A stretch of DNA of 64,000 nucleotides, taken from contig DAOPZC010000001.1 in the NCBI GenBank assembly GCA_035353175.1, positions 124,001 through 188,000 on the forward strand, written 5' to 3'. Position numbers and translations under genes: made by a program. The first letter of the stretch is position 1. Every line of letters starts with the position of its first letter. This DNA is from DAOPZC01 sp035353175. Its GTDB lineage: Bacteria > Verrucomicrobiota > Kiritimatiellia > RFP12 > UBA1067. Shown in pieces: positions 26,589 to 36,340 of the stretch. The notes under the pieces are model-generated. The model was not told the DNA's origin. It was given only the letters and a program-made list of their open reading frames with translations, and ran no database searches.

Positions 26589-29500
26589 ATGAGTCAGTCT
26601 CGCATATTCTCTGGGCTTGCCATGCTTTTCTTCCCGGTGTTCCTCACCACGGCCGTCGCGGCGGCGACCCTTCCCGGCGTGTGGAGCTCCGACCTCTCTG
26701 CGGCCAAAGCGCTGGCCGACACGACAGACCGTCCGCTCGTGGTGATGTTCAGCAATTCCAGCGGCGAATGCTACTGGTGCAACCGCTTCAACAACGAGAT
26801 CAATGCCAGCACGGAGTGGAACGACTTCGCGGTCGCCCAGCAGCTCGCCATGGCCTACATCGACCGCGGCGGCGGAAACTGGAATGAGACGTATTATCAG
26901 AACGTCGTCTCCAACAATACCGAGGTCACGGGGTTCCCGGCCTTTGTGGTCTATGGCTCAAGCGGGACGAACGTGCTCGGCGCGTTCACCTTCAGGACGA
27001 ATTTCACGTTTACCGCGAATGGCTTTGTCACGCAGCTCTCCTCGCTTCTTGATGACTATATTCTGGACGAGGAGGATCTCTGGGATCCCGCCGACGATGC
27101 GGCGGTCGGCGCCACCGAGCTCCGTTTCCAGCCGTATGCCCAGAAGCAGTACCACACGATGGATCAGAGCGAGGACACCCAAGACTGGTTCAAGTTTCTC
27201 TGCGCTCGGGGCGTCAAATACAAATTACAGCTGCCGGCTCCGGCAGACATCGACTATGAAGAAATCAGTATGACCAACGGGATCATCAGCGTCACCAATT
27301 CATATCCCGTGCAGATCTACACCAACCCGGCCGGGATCACGCTTGCGGCATCGACCAACATGCTCGGCGTCGCGGTGACGAACAGCGTCTGGGTCGGCGG
27401 CGGAACCAACGAGGACCTGTCGGTCACCAACGGACTGCCTCGCTATATTCCGGTCACGAACGTGTTCGGCGTCATGATGCCGGTGACGAACATCGATCAT
27501 TATGCGTTCGACACCAACTATGCAAAGGTGTCCACCAACCTTCCCTACGCGGCGATCGTCGTGACGACAAACGGCTCGCTGTCCGAACTTGCCGAACAGA
27601 CCTCGCCGATCGTGACAATCCTCGACCCGGCCCGAGAGTCGGCATTGACGTTTCATGCCGGGACGTCGGGGATGACGAACGCGATCCCCCTGACGCGGCT
27701 TACCAACAGTTGCGTGTTTTCTTCTTCGGAATACGATGGCGCGTACTGTTTCATTCGCGTCCATCAGGAAAACACCAACATCACCGCCACGGCATGGAAC
27801 GCGTTCGACGCGGAGAAGTATCAGCCGCCGCGCACGAACCTGACGGTCGTTACGCTGATCACCAACCAGACCGGCATCGCGGTGTGGCGGCAGACGGTTT
27901 CCAACGAATGGCTTTCCGTCTCCTATGCCGGACCGACGAACATCGTCATATCCTATGACCCGTATGTGGAAAAGACATTCGTGGTTGTTTACACCAACCG
28001 GCTGTTTGCGGAGACCTCCTTCGTCATCACCAACCGCACCGTCACCCCGATTTACGCGGTGTCGACCAACGAGGTCGTGTCCACGGGAACCAATCACGTC
28101 TCCTATGTTCCGACCGGAGACATCGAGTACAATTTCAGTTACCGCACGTGGACGCCGGGCGAGCTGGCGTTCTCCGTCACCAATGTGCAGGTCAGCGAGA
28201 CCGCCGCCAGCGTCAGGCTCTCCGTCACCCGCCGCAACGGCTCCACCGGCGAGGCCCGGTGCCGTTACCGGTTTGAGGACCGCGACAATTCGGCCAAGGG
28301 CTATGAGGCCGAGAACGGCAAGGATTACAAGGCGGCCGAGGGCACCCTGTTCTGGCCCGACGGCAAAACGTTCTCGACCAACTTCACGGTTGAGCTCATT
28401 CAGGATCTGCATCCCGCATGGGAAGGCGACGAGCGCTTCGCCGTGGTGCTCGAAGACACCGAGAGCACGGACTACTTCCGGGTCCCGATCGCCGTCTCGA
28501 ACGCCGTGGTCACGCTCAAAGAGTCCGCCAGGAAGAATGCCGGCGTGATCGGGTTCGAGGCCTACACGCCCGACGGGGCCGATGACCCGACGAACTTCCC
28601 CCATGCCGCGAAGCCCGCGGTCACGGTTGTAGAGGGACAGGACGTGGTGCTCTGGGTCGGCCGCTCAGGCGGCAGTAACGGCGTGGTCAGGGTCAAGGTC
28701 ACGACCGTGCCGGGCACGGCTGTGGCGGCGACCGATTTTGTGCCCGTGACGACCAACCTCGTGTGGGCGGACGGCGAGACCGGACGGCAATCCGTGTCTG
28801 TCCAGACCCTCAGCCGCGCCGGATTTAACCGCGATGCGACTTTCACGGTCAAGCTCGCCAATGAGGCGAACGCCGCCTTCGCGGCGGCTTCCGTCGTGAC
28901 CGTCACGCGTCGTGACGAAACCGTGGCGGCCAGTCTTGACGAGACGGCGGCGGAGGCCGCGGCATTCGGACTCGCACTCCGGGCATCGTCCGGACTGTGG
29001 TTCTGGTCGGGTGATTCCATGCTGCGGAGCGGTCCGGTTTACAAGGGAGGGCGTGCGGTGCTCCAGCTCACGCTCACCGGTCCGGGGCTGCTCTCTTTCG
29101 GATGGGATGTGAACGAGGGGGAGGCCTCGGATTCGTTGGTTTGCTCAGGCGGCGTCATGCTGGGCAAGATGCGGGCCGGGGCGGGCAGCCCCTCTTCGGT
29201 CTTGGTCAAGCCCGGCCGGCAGACCGTCACGTGGACCTTCGCAAAAAATGCGCCGACCGACGCGGCCAGCGATTCATACGCCTTTCTCGAGAACATCAAG
29301 TGGCAGCCGATGCCCAAGGCGGCAGCCCCCTCGCCGGTCAACAATGCCCGGATCGCCTGCGAGATGTTGGAATGGGAGCTTCCCCCAACCAACGCCGTGA
29401 CGTTCGGTTCGTCTTTTGCGGCGGTCAGCGGGGACGGATTGCCGGTGAGCAGCCGGGTTGTCGCCGTATCGCCGTCGGACCAGCCCAGGGAAGAGGAATC

Positions 29501-31412
29501 ACCGGTGATGTTCTCCGATTTGTGGAGCGCGTCGCCGGCCGTCAACCGTCAGTACCGGTGGCGCGTCGACACGGTCTATGCCGGCGGCGACGGCACGCTC
29601 GTCAACGCGGGTCCGGCCTGGGTCTTCACCTACATCGGCCAGGAGGAGAACTTTGGCACGCTGCTGCCCCTGGGCGCGAATGGGGACGGCCTCTGCGAAG
29701 CGCTCCAAGGGGTGCGGTGCGATTTCGGAAACATCTCGGAACCCGAAGACGGGATCACCTATGCGCTCACCAGCGGCGCGTTGCCGCCCGGGCTCAGCCT
29801 GACCAAGACCACCGGCCGCATTGCGGGCGTCCCGACACGGGCCGGTTCCTGGACGTTCCTGCTCCAGGCCACCGCGACGGTGGACGCGCTGCGCGTTCCT
29901 TACGACACGGCCCAGGTCACCGTGACGGTGTATCCGCTCGGGACTTTTGCGGGGACCTACAACGGGTGGCTGAAATCCGAGGCCGACTCCGCGCTGGCCT
30001 ACCGGGGTTCGGCCACGCTGAGCCTGACCGCTGCCGGGAAGCTGACGGCGAGACTGACCGCCGACGGCAACGCCTTCGCATTCAGCGCCGCCGCGCTGGA
30101 CGAGGCGGACGCGCTTCCGGAGCCCGGGAGCGTGACGTTGCTGAGGCAGGCGGGGACCGTGGTCGCGACGACGCTCGACGGGAAACACACCAACACGTTA
30201 GACAACGTCGTCATTAACCGCGACGGTTCGCTCAGCGCGAGCGCCATCCTCTACACGGTTCAGAAGAACGCGTCGACGGGCGCCACCTCGGCGCAAGAGG
30301 GCCGCTACACGCTGACGTTGTTCCGCGACGCGTGGCGGGATGCGGGCATGGCGGCGCGGCTCGAAGCGTTCAAGGGCTACTACACCGTGGCCCTGCCGGT
30401 GATCGAGCCCCTGGCCGCGAATGTGCCGGCCGGCAGCGGATACCTCACGTTGACGGTGGCGGCCAACGGCGCGGCCAAGCTGAGCGGCACGCTCGCGGAC
30501 GGCAACACGTGGTCGCTCGCCTCCACCCTGCTCTACCCCGACCCGGAGGCTGAAGCGGACAAGGCGGTCGTCTACGTTTACACCCAGCCGTCGGCGTATG
30601 CCAAGAACGGCGGACTGTGCGGGAAGCTCCGTATCACGGCGGGCGGAAATGTCTCCGGGAATCTGATCGACAGTCCGGACGGCCGCTTGCAGTGGTGGAA
30701 CTATACGCCCACCTGCATGCCCGGCGCCACCAACGCGACCCCTTCGGAAGCGGCCGGTTTTCTGAACGCCGTGAACGCGTGCGGCGGCTATTACGATTCC
30801 GTCATGAACCTGCAGACGTATTACCTCTGCAAGCCGTTGACGTTCGAGGACGATACCGGCTATCCGGCAACGGCTAATCTGCCGGCCGATTACGACGGCG
30901 CCAACGGAGTCTCCAATTATCAGCTGGTCACCGGCGACGACGGCAAGCTCCTGCCGTTCGGGACGGCCATCACGGTGGGGGCGCAGTCGTTCTCCGTGGC
31001 CGCGAAGAAGCTGGTGCAGGACGGCGATACGGGGAGCGCGTTCGACGGGATCGACTACGATGCTTCCGTGAACCCGTCCGGGCTGAAACTCGGCCTGACC
31101 CGCGCCACCGGGCTGCTGTCGGGCTCGTTCGTTCTGAACTACGAGCGGGAAAATACCGACGGAAGCTATGCGCAGCGCACAAAAACCCTGTCGTGCAAAG
31201 GCGTCTACACGCCGCTCCGGTCCGACACGCTCGACACTCCTGGTCTCGGGACCCAGGGGGAGGGCTTCTACCTCCTTTCCGACAAGGACACCTACCTTGG
31301 AGCTTCCGGGTACACCGTGACGTACACGTTCAGCCGGTCGTTCCGTTTCGCGCTGTTTTCGGAGGCGTCGCACGACACGACATGGTGCGATGGAGAAGTG
31401 ACCCACGAATAA
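26589..31412 (+). CDS. Giant secreted protein D: thioredoxin-like (CYWC), Calx-beta, putative-Ig and shared C-module
   Basis: 1607 residues from the ATG at 26589, chosen because the signal peptide starts there (MSQSRIFSGLAMLFF); an upstream ATG would add twelve residues. Residues about 35-150 are thioredoxin-like with Cys61-Tyr-Trp-Cys64 and a cis-proline region (GFPAFVVYG). A PPC-like domain begins at about 185 (DTQDWFKFLCARGVKYKLQL) and is interrupted by a long Thr/Asn-rich insert to about 500. Calx-beta domains lie at about 522-650 and 652-770. A GPGLLSFGWDV beta-sandwich follows at about 815-915, a putative-Ig (He_PIG) domain at 1034-1115 (LPPGLSLTKTTGRIAGVP), then the shared C-module (GTYNGWLK, GYYTVALPVIE, GSGYLTLTV, GGYYDSVMNLQTYYL, GEGFYLLSDKDTYLGASG). 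Confidence 0.87.
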   Translation: MSQSRIFSGLAMLFFPVFLTTAVAAATLPGVWSSDLSAAKALADTTDRPLVVMFSNSSGECYWCNRFNNEINASTEWNDFAVAQQLAMAYIDRGGGNWNETYYQNVVSNNTEVTGFPAFVVYGSSGTNVLGAFTFRTNFTFTANGFVTQLSSLLDDYILDEEDLWDPADDAAVGATELRFQPYAQKQYHTMDQSEDTQDWFKFLCARGVKYKLQLPAPADIDYEEISMTNGIISVTNSYPVQIYTNPAGITLAASTNMLGVAVTNSVWVGGGTNEDLSVTNGLPRYIPVTNVFGVMMPVTNIDHYAFDTNYAKVSTNLPYAAIVVTTNGSLSELAEQTSPIVTILDPARESALTFHAGTSGMTNAIPLTRLTNSCVFSSSEYDGAYCFIRVHQENTNITATAWNAFDAEKYQPPRTNLTVVTLITNQTGIAVWRQTVSNEWLSVSYAGPTNIVISYDPYVEKTFVVVYTNRLFAETSFVITNRTVTPIYAVSTNEVVSTGTNHVSYVPTGDIEYNFSYRTWTPGELAFSVTNVQVSETAASVRLSVTRRNGSTGEARCRYRFEDRDNSAKGYEAENGKDYKAAEGTLFWPDGKTFSTNFTVELIQDLHPAWEGDERFAVVLEDTESTDYFRVPIAVSNAVVTLKESARKNAGVIGFEAYTPDGADDPTNFPHAAKPAVTVVEGQDVVLWVGRSGGSNGVVRVKVTTVPGTAVAATDFVPVTTNLVWADGETGRQSVSVQTLSRAGFNRDATFTVKLANEANAAFAAASVVTVTRRDETVAASLDETAAEAAAFGLALRASSGLWFWSGDSMLRSGPVYKGGRAVLQLTLTGPGLLSFGWDVNEGEASDSLVCSGGVMLGKMRAGAGSPSSVLVKPGRQTVTWTFAKNAPTDAASDSYAFLENIKWQPMPKAAAPSPVNNARIACEMLEWELPPTNAVTFGSSFAAVSGDGLPVSSRVVAVSPSDQPREEESPVMFSDLWSASPAVNRQYRWRVDTVYAGGDGTLVNAGPAWVFTYIGQEENFGTLLPLGANGDGLCEALQGVRCDFGNISEPEDGITYALTSGALPPGLSLTKTTGRIAGVPTRAGSWTFLLQATATVDALRVPYDTAQVTVTVYPLGTFAGTYNGWLKSEADSALAYRGSATLSLTAAGKLTARLTADGNAFAFSAAALDEADALPEPGSVTLLRQAGTVVATTLDGKHTNTLDNVVINRDGSLSASAILYTVQKNASTGATSAQEGRYTLTLFRDAWRDAGMAARLEAFKGYYTVALPVIEPLAANVPAGSGYLTLTVAANGAAKLSGTLADGNTWSLASTLLYPDPEAEADKAVVYVYTQPSAYAKNGGLCGKLRITAGGNVSGNLIDSPDGRLQWWNYTPTCMPGATNATPSEAAGFLNAVNACGGYYDSVMNLQTYYLCKPLTFEDDTGYPATANLPADYDGANGVSNYQLVTGDDGKLLPFGTAITVGAQSFSVAAKKLVQDGDTGSAFDGIDYDASVNPSGLKLGLTRATGLLSGSFVLNYERENTDGSYAQRTKTLSCKGVYTPLRSDTLDTPGLGTQGEGFYLLSDKDTYLGASGYTVTYTFSRSFRFALFSEASHDTTWCDGEVTHE

Positions 31413-31430
31413 TCTGAGACGGGGAGGCGC

Positions 31431-33023
31431 ATGGCCGGTCGGGACAAAAAAGCGCGCGACGCTTGGGGCAGCCGCATCGGCGTGGTGCTGGCGGCCGCGG
31501 GCTGCGCGATCGGCCTCGGCAACTTCCTGCGCTTTCCCGGCGTGGCCGCCCGCAACGGCGGCGGCGCGTTCATGATCCCGTACTTCATCGCGTTCTTCTT
31601 CCTCGCGCTTCCGCTGTGCTGGATGGAGTGGTCGATGGGCCGTTACGGCGGCCGCTTCGGCCACGGCAGCGCGCCGGGCGTGTTCGACGCGGTCTGCGAC
31701 CGCCGGAAGCCCTGGCTCAAATACCTGGGCGTGCTGGGCATCACCGGCGCGCTCGGCATTTTTTTCTACTACATCTACATCGAGTCCTGGACGCTCGCCT
31801 TCAGCGTCTTCGCGCTCGCCGGAAAGTATGCGTCCGTCGCCACGCCCGAGGACATGGGACGCTTTCTCGGCAGCTATCTGAGCGGCACGGGCGATTTCTT
31901 CGGCAGCCGCTGGACGGCCTACGGTTTCTTTCTCGTCACGTTCGGCTGCAATTTCTGGATCGTCTATCACGGCATCAGCCGCGGCATCGAGCGTTTCTGC
32001 AAGGTCGCCATGCCGCTGCTGTTCCTCACGGCGGTCGTGCTCGTGATCCGCGTGTTTACGCTGGGCGCACCCGTCAACCCGGAATGGGACCTCAACCGCG
32101 CGCTGGGCTTCCTCTGGAATCCGGACTTCGCGGCGCTGAAGAGCGGCAAGGTCTGGCTTGAAGCCGCGGGGCAGGTCTTCTTTTCCACCTCGGTCGGCAT
32201 CGGCGTGCTTCTGACCTACGCCACCTATATGAAATCGCGCGACGATGTCCTCTTGCCGGCGACCACCGCGTCGGTGCTGAACGAGTTTGCGGAGGTCGTG
32301 CTCGGAGGCTCCATCGTCGTGCCGGCGGCGTATCTCTTTTTCGGCCCCGCCGGAACCGCTCAGGCGGTGGAGGGGGGCACCTTCGGTCTCGCCTTCCGCA
32401 CGACGCCGCTGATCTTCAACCACATGGCGGGCGGGGCCGGGATCGGTTTCTTCTGGTTTCTGTTGCTCTTCATCGCGGGCGTCACCAGTTCGGTTTCGAT
32501 CCTCCAGCCCTCTGTCGCGTTCCTCGAAGAAGAGTTCGGCTTCAACCGTAAGCGCGTCGTCGCCGTGATCGGCGGGCTCTGCTTCCTCGTGGCGCACCTG
32601 GCCATTTTCGGCGACGGCGTGGTGGACGAGATGGACTTCTGGTTCAGCTCGTTCGGGCTGCCGATGTTCGGCCTGTTCGAGGCGTTGGTTTTCGTCTTTT
32701 TCTTCGGTCCGGAGCGCGGCTGGAACGAGTTGCACCTCGGCTCCTCGCTGCGGCTGCCGAGGTTCTTCAAATACGTGGCCGTCTACGTGACGCCCGTCTT
32801 CCTGCTGACGATCCTCGTCGGCTGGCTGGCGACCGACGGCTGGAAGACCATCCTGATGAAAAAAATGGTGGACGGGAGACTCGCGCCACTCTACACGGAA
32901 ACGCAGATGCCGTGGGTGATTGCCACGCGGTTGCTGTATCTTGCCTTCATCGCGTTCGCATGTCTTCTGATCCGCCGCGCCTGGCGATTCCGCGCAACCC
33001 ACTGGCAGGAGACCCGGCCATGA
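31431..33023 (+). CDS. Sodium:neurotransmitter-symporter family (NSS/SNF) transporter
   Basis: 530 residues with about 12 hydrophobic segments, as in bacterial NSS proteins. The N-terminus has the family hallmark GVVLAAAGCAIGLGNFLRFP, the unwound TM1 that binds sodium and substrate in LeuT-type carriers, followed by NGGGAFMIPYF. SSVSILQPSVAFLEEEFGF fits TM8. It starts 18 bases after giant D with a GGGAGG site, so it is probably the last gene of that transcript. Substrates of bacterial members are usually amino acids; which one cannot be told here. Uptake of peptide-derived amino acids linked to the surface proteins is conceivable but unproven. Confidence 0.92.
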   Translation: MAGRDKKARDAWGSRIGVVLAAAGCAIGLGNFLRFPGVAARNGGGAFMIPYFIAFFFLALPLCWMEWSMGRYGGRFGHGSAPGVFDAVCDRRKPWLKYLGVLGITGALGIFFYYIYIESWTLAFSVFALAGKYASVATPEDMGRFLGSYLSGTGDFFGSRWTAYGFFLVTFGCNFWIVYHGISRGIERFCKVAMPLLFLTAVVLVIRVFTLGAPVNPEWDLNRALGFLWNPDFAALKSGKVWLEAAGQVFFSTSVGIGVLLTYATYMKSRDDVLLPATTASVLNEFAEVVLGGSIVVPAAYLFFGPAGTAQAVEGGTFGLAFRTTPLIFNHMAGGAGIGFFWFLLLFIAGVTSSVSILQPSVAFLEEEFGFNRKRVVAVIGGLCFLVAHLAIFGDGVVDEMDFWFSSFGLPMFGLFEALVFVFFFGPERGWNELHLGSSLRLPRFFKYVAVYVTPVFLLTILVGWLATDGWKTILMKKMVDGRLAPLYTETQMPWVIATRLLYLAFIAFACLLIRRAWRFRATHWQETRP

Positions 33024-33064
33024 ACACGACCCGCAGAACGGCATGGCCTTCTGTGTTTGACGGA

Positions 33065-33093
33065 GCGCGGCCTTGGCGCGCCTCGTTTTTTTT
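33065..33093 (+). terminator. Intrinsic terminator after symporter
   Basis: GCGCG (33065-33069) pairs with CGCGC (33077-33081) with an inner CC/GG, followed by CTCG and eight T residues (33086-33093). Confidence 0.8.
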
Positions 33094-33140
33094 GATTAAC
33101 TTCTGACGCATTAAAAACTGTTGAGAAGGGGAAGACTCCA

Positions 33141-36100
33141 ATGATGAGAAGATCGCTCGCCATCGGCTTGGTGCTGGTGCTCGCCGGCTGCACGTTTATG
33201 AAACAAGCGACCGTGAATCCCGCCCCCGCCAAAGCGGACCCGGACCGCTTCACGCAAGGCGCTTTCCGCGCGCCGGCCAACGACTACCGCTCGGTGCCGT
33301 TCTATTCGCTCAACGACGAGCTCGAACCGTCCGAGCTGGACCGTCAGCTCCGCGTCTTCAAAGAGGGCGGCTTCGGCGGCACCTTCCTCCACAGCCGCAT
33401 CGGCCTGCTCACCGAATACCTGAGCGACCGCTGGTTCGAAGTCATGGCCGCGGGGGTCAAAAGCTCGCAGGATCTCGGCATCGACGCCTGGTTCTACGAC
33501 GAGGATAAATGGCCCAGCGGTTTCGCGGGCGGCATCGTGCCGCTCAAGGACCCGGCCTTCCAGGCCCGCTCGCTCGCCCGCGTCAAGAAGGACCAGCCGG
33601 TCGCCGCGCCGGACACCGTGCTCTTCGAGGACGCGGCCCACAAGTACGTCTGCCACGTCTTTCCCATGGGCGACCCCTGGTTCAACGGCACCGCGTGGGT
33701 CGACCTGATGAACCCCGACATGGTGAAGGCTTTCATCGACTGCAGCTACGCGCCGTACGTCCAGAAGTTCGGCGGCAAGCCCCACGTGCTCGGGACCTTT
33801 ACCGACGAGCCGCAGATCAGCCCGCGCGCCAAGATCGCGAACGACGGCGTCATCAGCTTCTCGCCCGTCATTCCCGCCGCCTTCAAGGCCCGCACCGGCC
33901 AGGACCTCGCGCCGCTCCTGCCCGCGCTTTTCGCCGAGGTCGGCGACTGGCGCAAGGTGCGGCTGGACTACTACCGCACCGTCGCGGCCTGTTTCGAGCA
34001 GGCCTTTTCCAAGCAGATCGGCGACTATTGCGCCACCAACCGCTTCATCTGGACCGGCCACTACAACGGCGAGGACGCTCCGGCGGTCAACATGCAGAAC
34101 GAGGGCAACCTGATGCAGCAGCTTCGCCATATGCAGATGCCCGGCATCGACGCGCTCGGCCTGCGCTACAACTCGCTCCACTGCGGCAAGGTCATGACCT
34201 CCGTCGCCAACCAGTACGGGCGCCGCCGGCGTCTGAGCGAGCTCTTCGGCATCAGCGGCCACAACATGACCTTCGAGGACCGCATGTGGATCACCTCGTG
34301 GCACACGCTCATGGGCGTGAACTTCATGTGCCCGCACCTTTCGCTCTACAGCATGAAGGGCGAACGCAAGCGCGACTATCCGCCGACCATCAGCCCGCAC
34401 CAGCCCTACTGGCGCTACAACAAGCTGTTCGAGGACTACTCCGCGCGCCTCGCCTATTTCGCGACCGTCGGCCAAACCGAGCCCGAGATCTGCGTGCTGA
34501 GCCCGATCGAGTCGGATTACATCGAGCACGCGTCGAAGCTCTCCGGCAAGCGCGATGCCGCCTATGACCGCCTGCTTAACGCGCTGATGCGCACGCACCG
34601 CAACTTCGACATCGGCGACGAGCAGATCATCTCCGAGATCGCCAAGGCCGAGGGCGGCCGCTTCGTGGTCGGCAAGATGGCCTACCGCGCGGTCGTCGTG
34701 CCGCAGATGCTGACGATCCGCGCCTCCACGATCGCGCTGCTCAAACAGTTCGCCGCCCAGGGCGGCACCGTGTTCGTCGCCGAGGAGTATCCCGCGTTCG
34801 TCGACGGCGCCGAGAATTCCGCCGATCTGCCGGCCCTGAAAGCCTGCGCGCCGCTGGTGAAAGAGGACGGCTGGCTCGCCGCGTTGAACGCGAAGGCGCC
34901 GCCGGCCTTCACGCTCGGCGGAGATCGGCACGAGCAGGTCTGGACGCATCTGCGCCGTGTTTCGAACGGCCGCACGCTCCAGCTCTCGAACACCTCGCGC
35001 CTCGAAAGCCGCACCCTCGCCTTGCGCTTCGACGACCGCGACACGCCGGTCGCGCTCTGGAATCCCGTCGACGGCCAGTGCCTGCGCCTCAAGCCCGAGG
35101 CCGACGGCGCGTACGCGATCGCCTTCGCGCCCGCTCAGACGTGGCTCGTCAGCTTGGGCGATGCCGCGCAGGGTGTCCATTTCAACGCTGACTACCGCCT
35201 GCCCGGCGACCGCAAAGAGCGGGTTAAGCTTGACGGCGTGTGGCAGGGCCGCCGCGTGGATCCCAACGCCCTCACGCTCGACTACGCCCGCTTCTCCAAG
35301 GACGGCGGACAGACGTGGAGCGAGCCCGAGCCCGTGCTCGCGTTCTACGACCGCTGCGCGCAGAAGGCCGCTTTCAACGGCGAGCTCAAGCTCAAGTTCG
35401 AGCCGCAGGTCGCCGACGTGCCCGCCGCCTGCAAGCTCGTGATCGAGCAGCCCGAGATGTACACCGCGATCACGGTCAACAACAAGCCCGTGGACTTCGC
35501 GGGCAGCGGCTTCTACCGCGACATCGTCTTCCGCGCCGCCGACATCAACGGCCTGCTCAAGCCCGGCCGCAACGAGATCGTCCTCTCGCTCAACTTCGTC
35601 TCCGGCGTCCCGACCAGCCTAAACGCCCGCACGCGCTACGGCACGGAGATCGAGAGCATCTACCTGATCGGCGATTTCGCGGTCAAGGCCGAGGTTGCCG
35701 GCAAGCCGCTCGCCGACACCGACCGCAACCGGGACGGCGTGCTGCCGAAGAAGCCGGTCCACAGCTTCACGCGCTTCACGCTCACGAAGGAGACGGCCGC
35801 CTTCAGCGGCGACCTCGCGCCGCAGGGCTATCCTTTCTACGCGGGCGAGTTCCTGCTCGACGGCACCTTCGACCTGCCCGCGGTGCCGCCCGGCAAGAAA
35901 ATGCTGCTCGCCTTCCCGTCGTTCGAGGCCGTGGTTCTCAACGTCACCGTGAACGGCACGCCGTGCCCCCCTCTCTTTGCGAGCCCGTGGGAGACGGACG
36001 TGACCGCCGCGCTCAAGCCCGGCAAAAACGCGGTGCGCGTGTCGCTCACCAACAGCCTGCGCAACCAGATGGGCCCGCACCATCACAAGGGCGGCGAGCA

Positions 36101-36275
36101 CACCTCCGTGGGCCCCGCCACGTTCCGCGCCAACAACGGCTGGCCGAACCGGGAAGCGGGCGAACGCGATTGGTACGACGCGCGCCTCAACGGCAACGCC
36201 AAGGTCTGGCGCGACGACTACTACATGATCCCCTTCGGTCTCCTCCAGCCGCCGGTGCTGGTCGAGGTTGAATAG
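33141..36275 (+). CDS. Rhamnosidase-like (GH106-type) glycoside-hydrolase lipoprotein
   Basis: 1044 residues with a lipoprotein signal ending in VLAGC (Cys17); GAAGGGGAAG precedes the start. The N-terminal catalytic part has motifs common in large alpha-L-rhamnosidase-like hydrolases: FYSLNDELEPSELDRQLRVF, GGFGGTFLHSR and AWFYDEDKWPSG at about 110-120. Acidic candidates appear in GTFTDEP (about 230) and GHYNGEDAP (about 310). The C-terminal third is made of beta-sandwich domains (about 770-1044), including a galactose-binding-like end. A family member acts on plant or bacterial polysaccharides; the exact substrate cannot be read from sequence. Flanked by a terminator upstream; probably a single-gene unit. 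Confidence 0.75.
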   Translation: MMRRSLAIGLVLVLAGCTFMKQATVNPAPAKADPDRFTQGAFRAPANDYRSVPFYSLNDELEPSELDRQLRVFKEGGFGGTFLHSRIGLLTEYLSDRWFEVMAAGVKSSQDLGIDAWFYDEDKWPSGFAGGIVPLKDPAFQARSLARVKKDQPVAAPDTVLFEDAAHKYVCHVFPMGDPWFNGTAWVDLMNPDMVKAFIDCSYAPYVQKFGGKPHVLGTFTDEPQISPRAKIANDGVISFSPVIPAAFKARTGQDLAPLLPALFAEVGDWRKVRLDYYRTVAACFEQAFSKQIGDYCATNRFIWTGHYNGEDAPAVNMQNEGNLMQQLRHMQMPGIDALGLRYNSLHCGKVMTSVANQYGRRRRLSELFGISGHNMTFEDRMWITSWHTLMGVNFMCPHLSLYSMKGERKRDYPPTISPHQPYWRYNKLFEDYSARLAYFATVGQTEPEICVLSPIESDYIEHASKLSGKRDAAYDRLLNALMRTHRNFDIGDEQIISEIAKAEGGRFVVGKMAYRAVVVPQMLTIRASTIALLKQFAAQGGTVFVAEEYPAFVDGAENSADLPALKACAPLVKEDGWLAALNAKAPPAFTLGGDRHEQVWTHLRRVSNGRTLQLSNTSRLESRTLALRFDDRDTPVALWNPVDGQCLRLKPEADGAYAIAFAPAQTWLVSLGDAAQGVHFNADYRLPGDRKERVKLDGVWQGRRVDPNALTLDYARFSKDGGQTWSEPEPVLAFYDRCAQKAAFNGELKLKFEPQVADVPAACKLVIEQPEMYTAITVNNKPVDFAGSGFYRDIVFRAADINGLLKPGRNEIVLSLNFVSGVPTSLNARTRYGTEIESIYLIGDFAVKAEVAGKPLADTDRNRDGVLPKKPVHSFTRFTLTKETAAFSGDLAPQGYPFYAGEFLLDGTFDLPAVPPGKKMLLAFPSFEAVVLNVTVNGTPCPPLFASPWETDVTAALKPGKNAVRVSLTNSLRNQMGPHHHKGGEHTSVGPATFRANNGWPNREAGERDWYDARLNGNAKVWRDDYYMIPFGLLQPPVLVEVE

Positions 36276-36301
36276 CCCCGTGCCACGGGCAAACCCTGGG
36301 C

Positions 36302-36330
36302 TTTAACCGAGACGTGCGTTGTGGTTTAAT
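36302..36330 (+). promoter_or_regulatory. Candidate promoter of lipA
   Basis: TTTAAC (36302-36307), 17-base spacer, TTTAAT (36325-36330). The predicted start is only about four bases before the lipA ATG at 36341 and no ribosome site is present, suggesting a near-leaderless mRNA. Confidence 0.45.
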
Positions 36331-36340
36331 GACGTGCGCC

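Noticed and set aside
30198..33044. 948-codon open frame on the minus strand across giant D and the symporter
   Set aside because: It is antisense to two well-supported genes. High GC removes stop codons, and the translation is Arg/Glu/Ala-rich with no domain.
33111..35180. 689-codon minus-strand frame under the glycoside hydrolase
   Set aside because: Antisense shadow; the plus-strand gene has a signal peptide, family motifs and a ribosome site.
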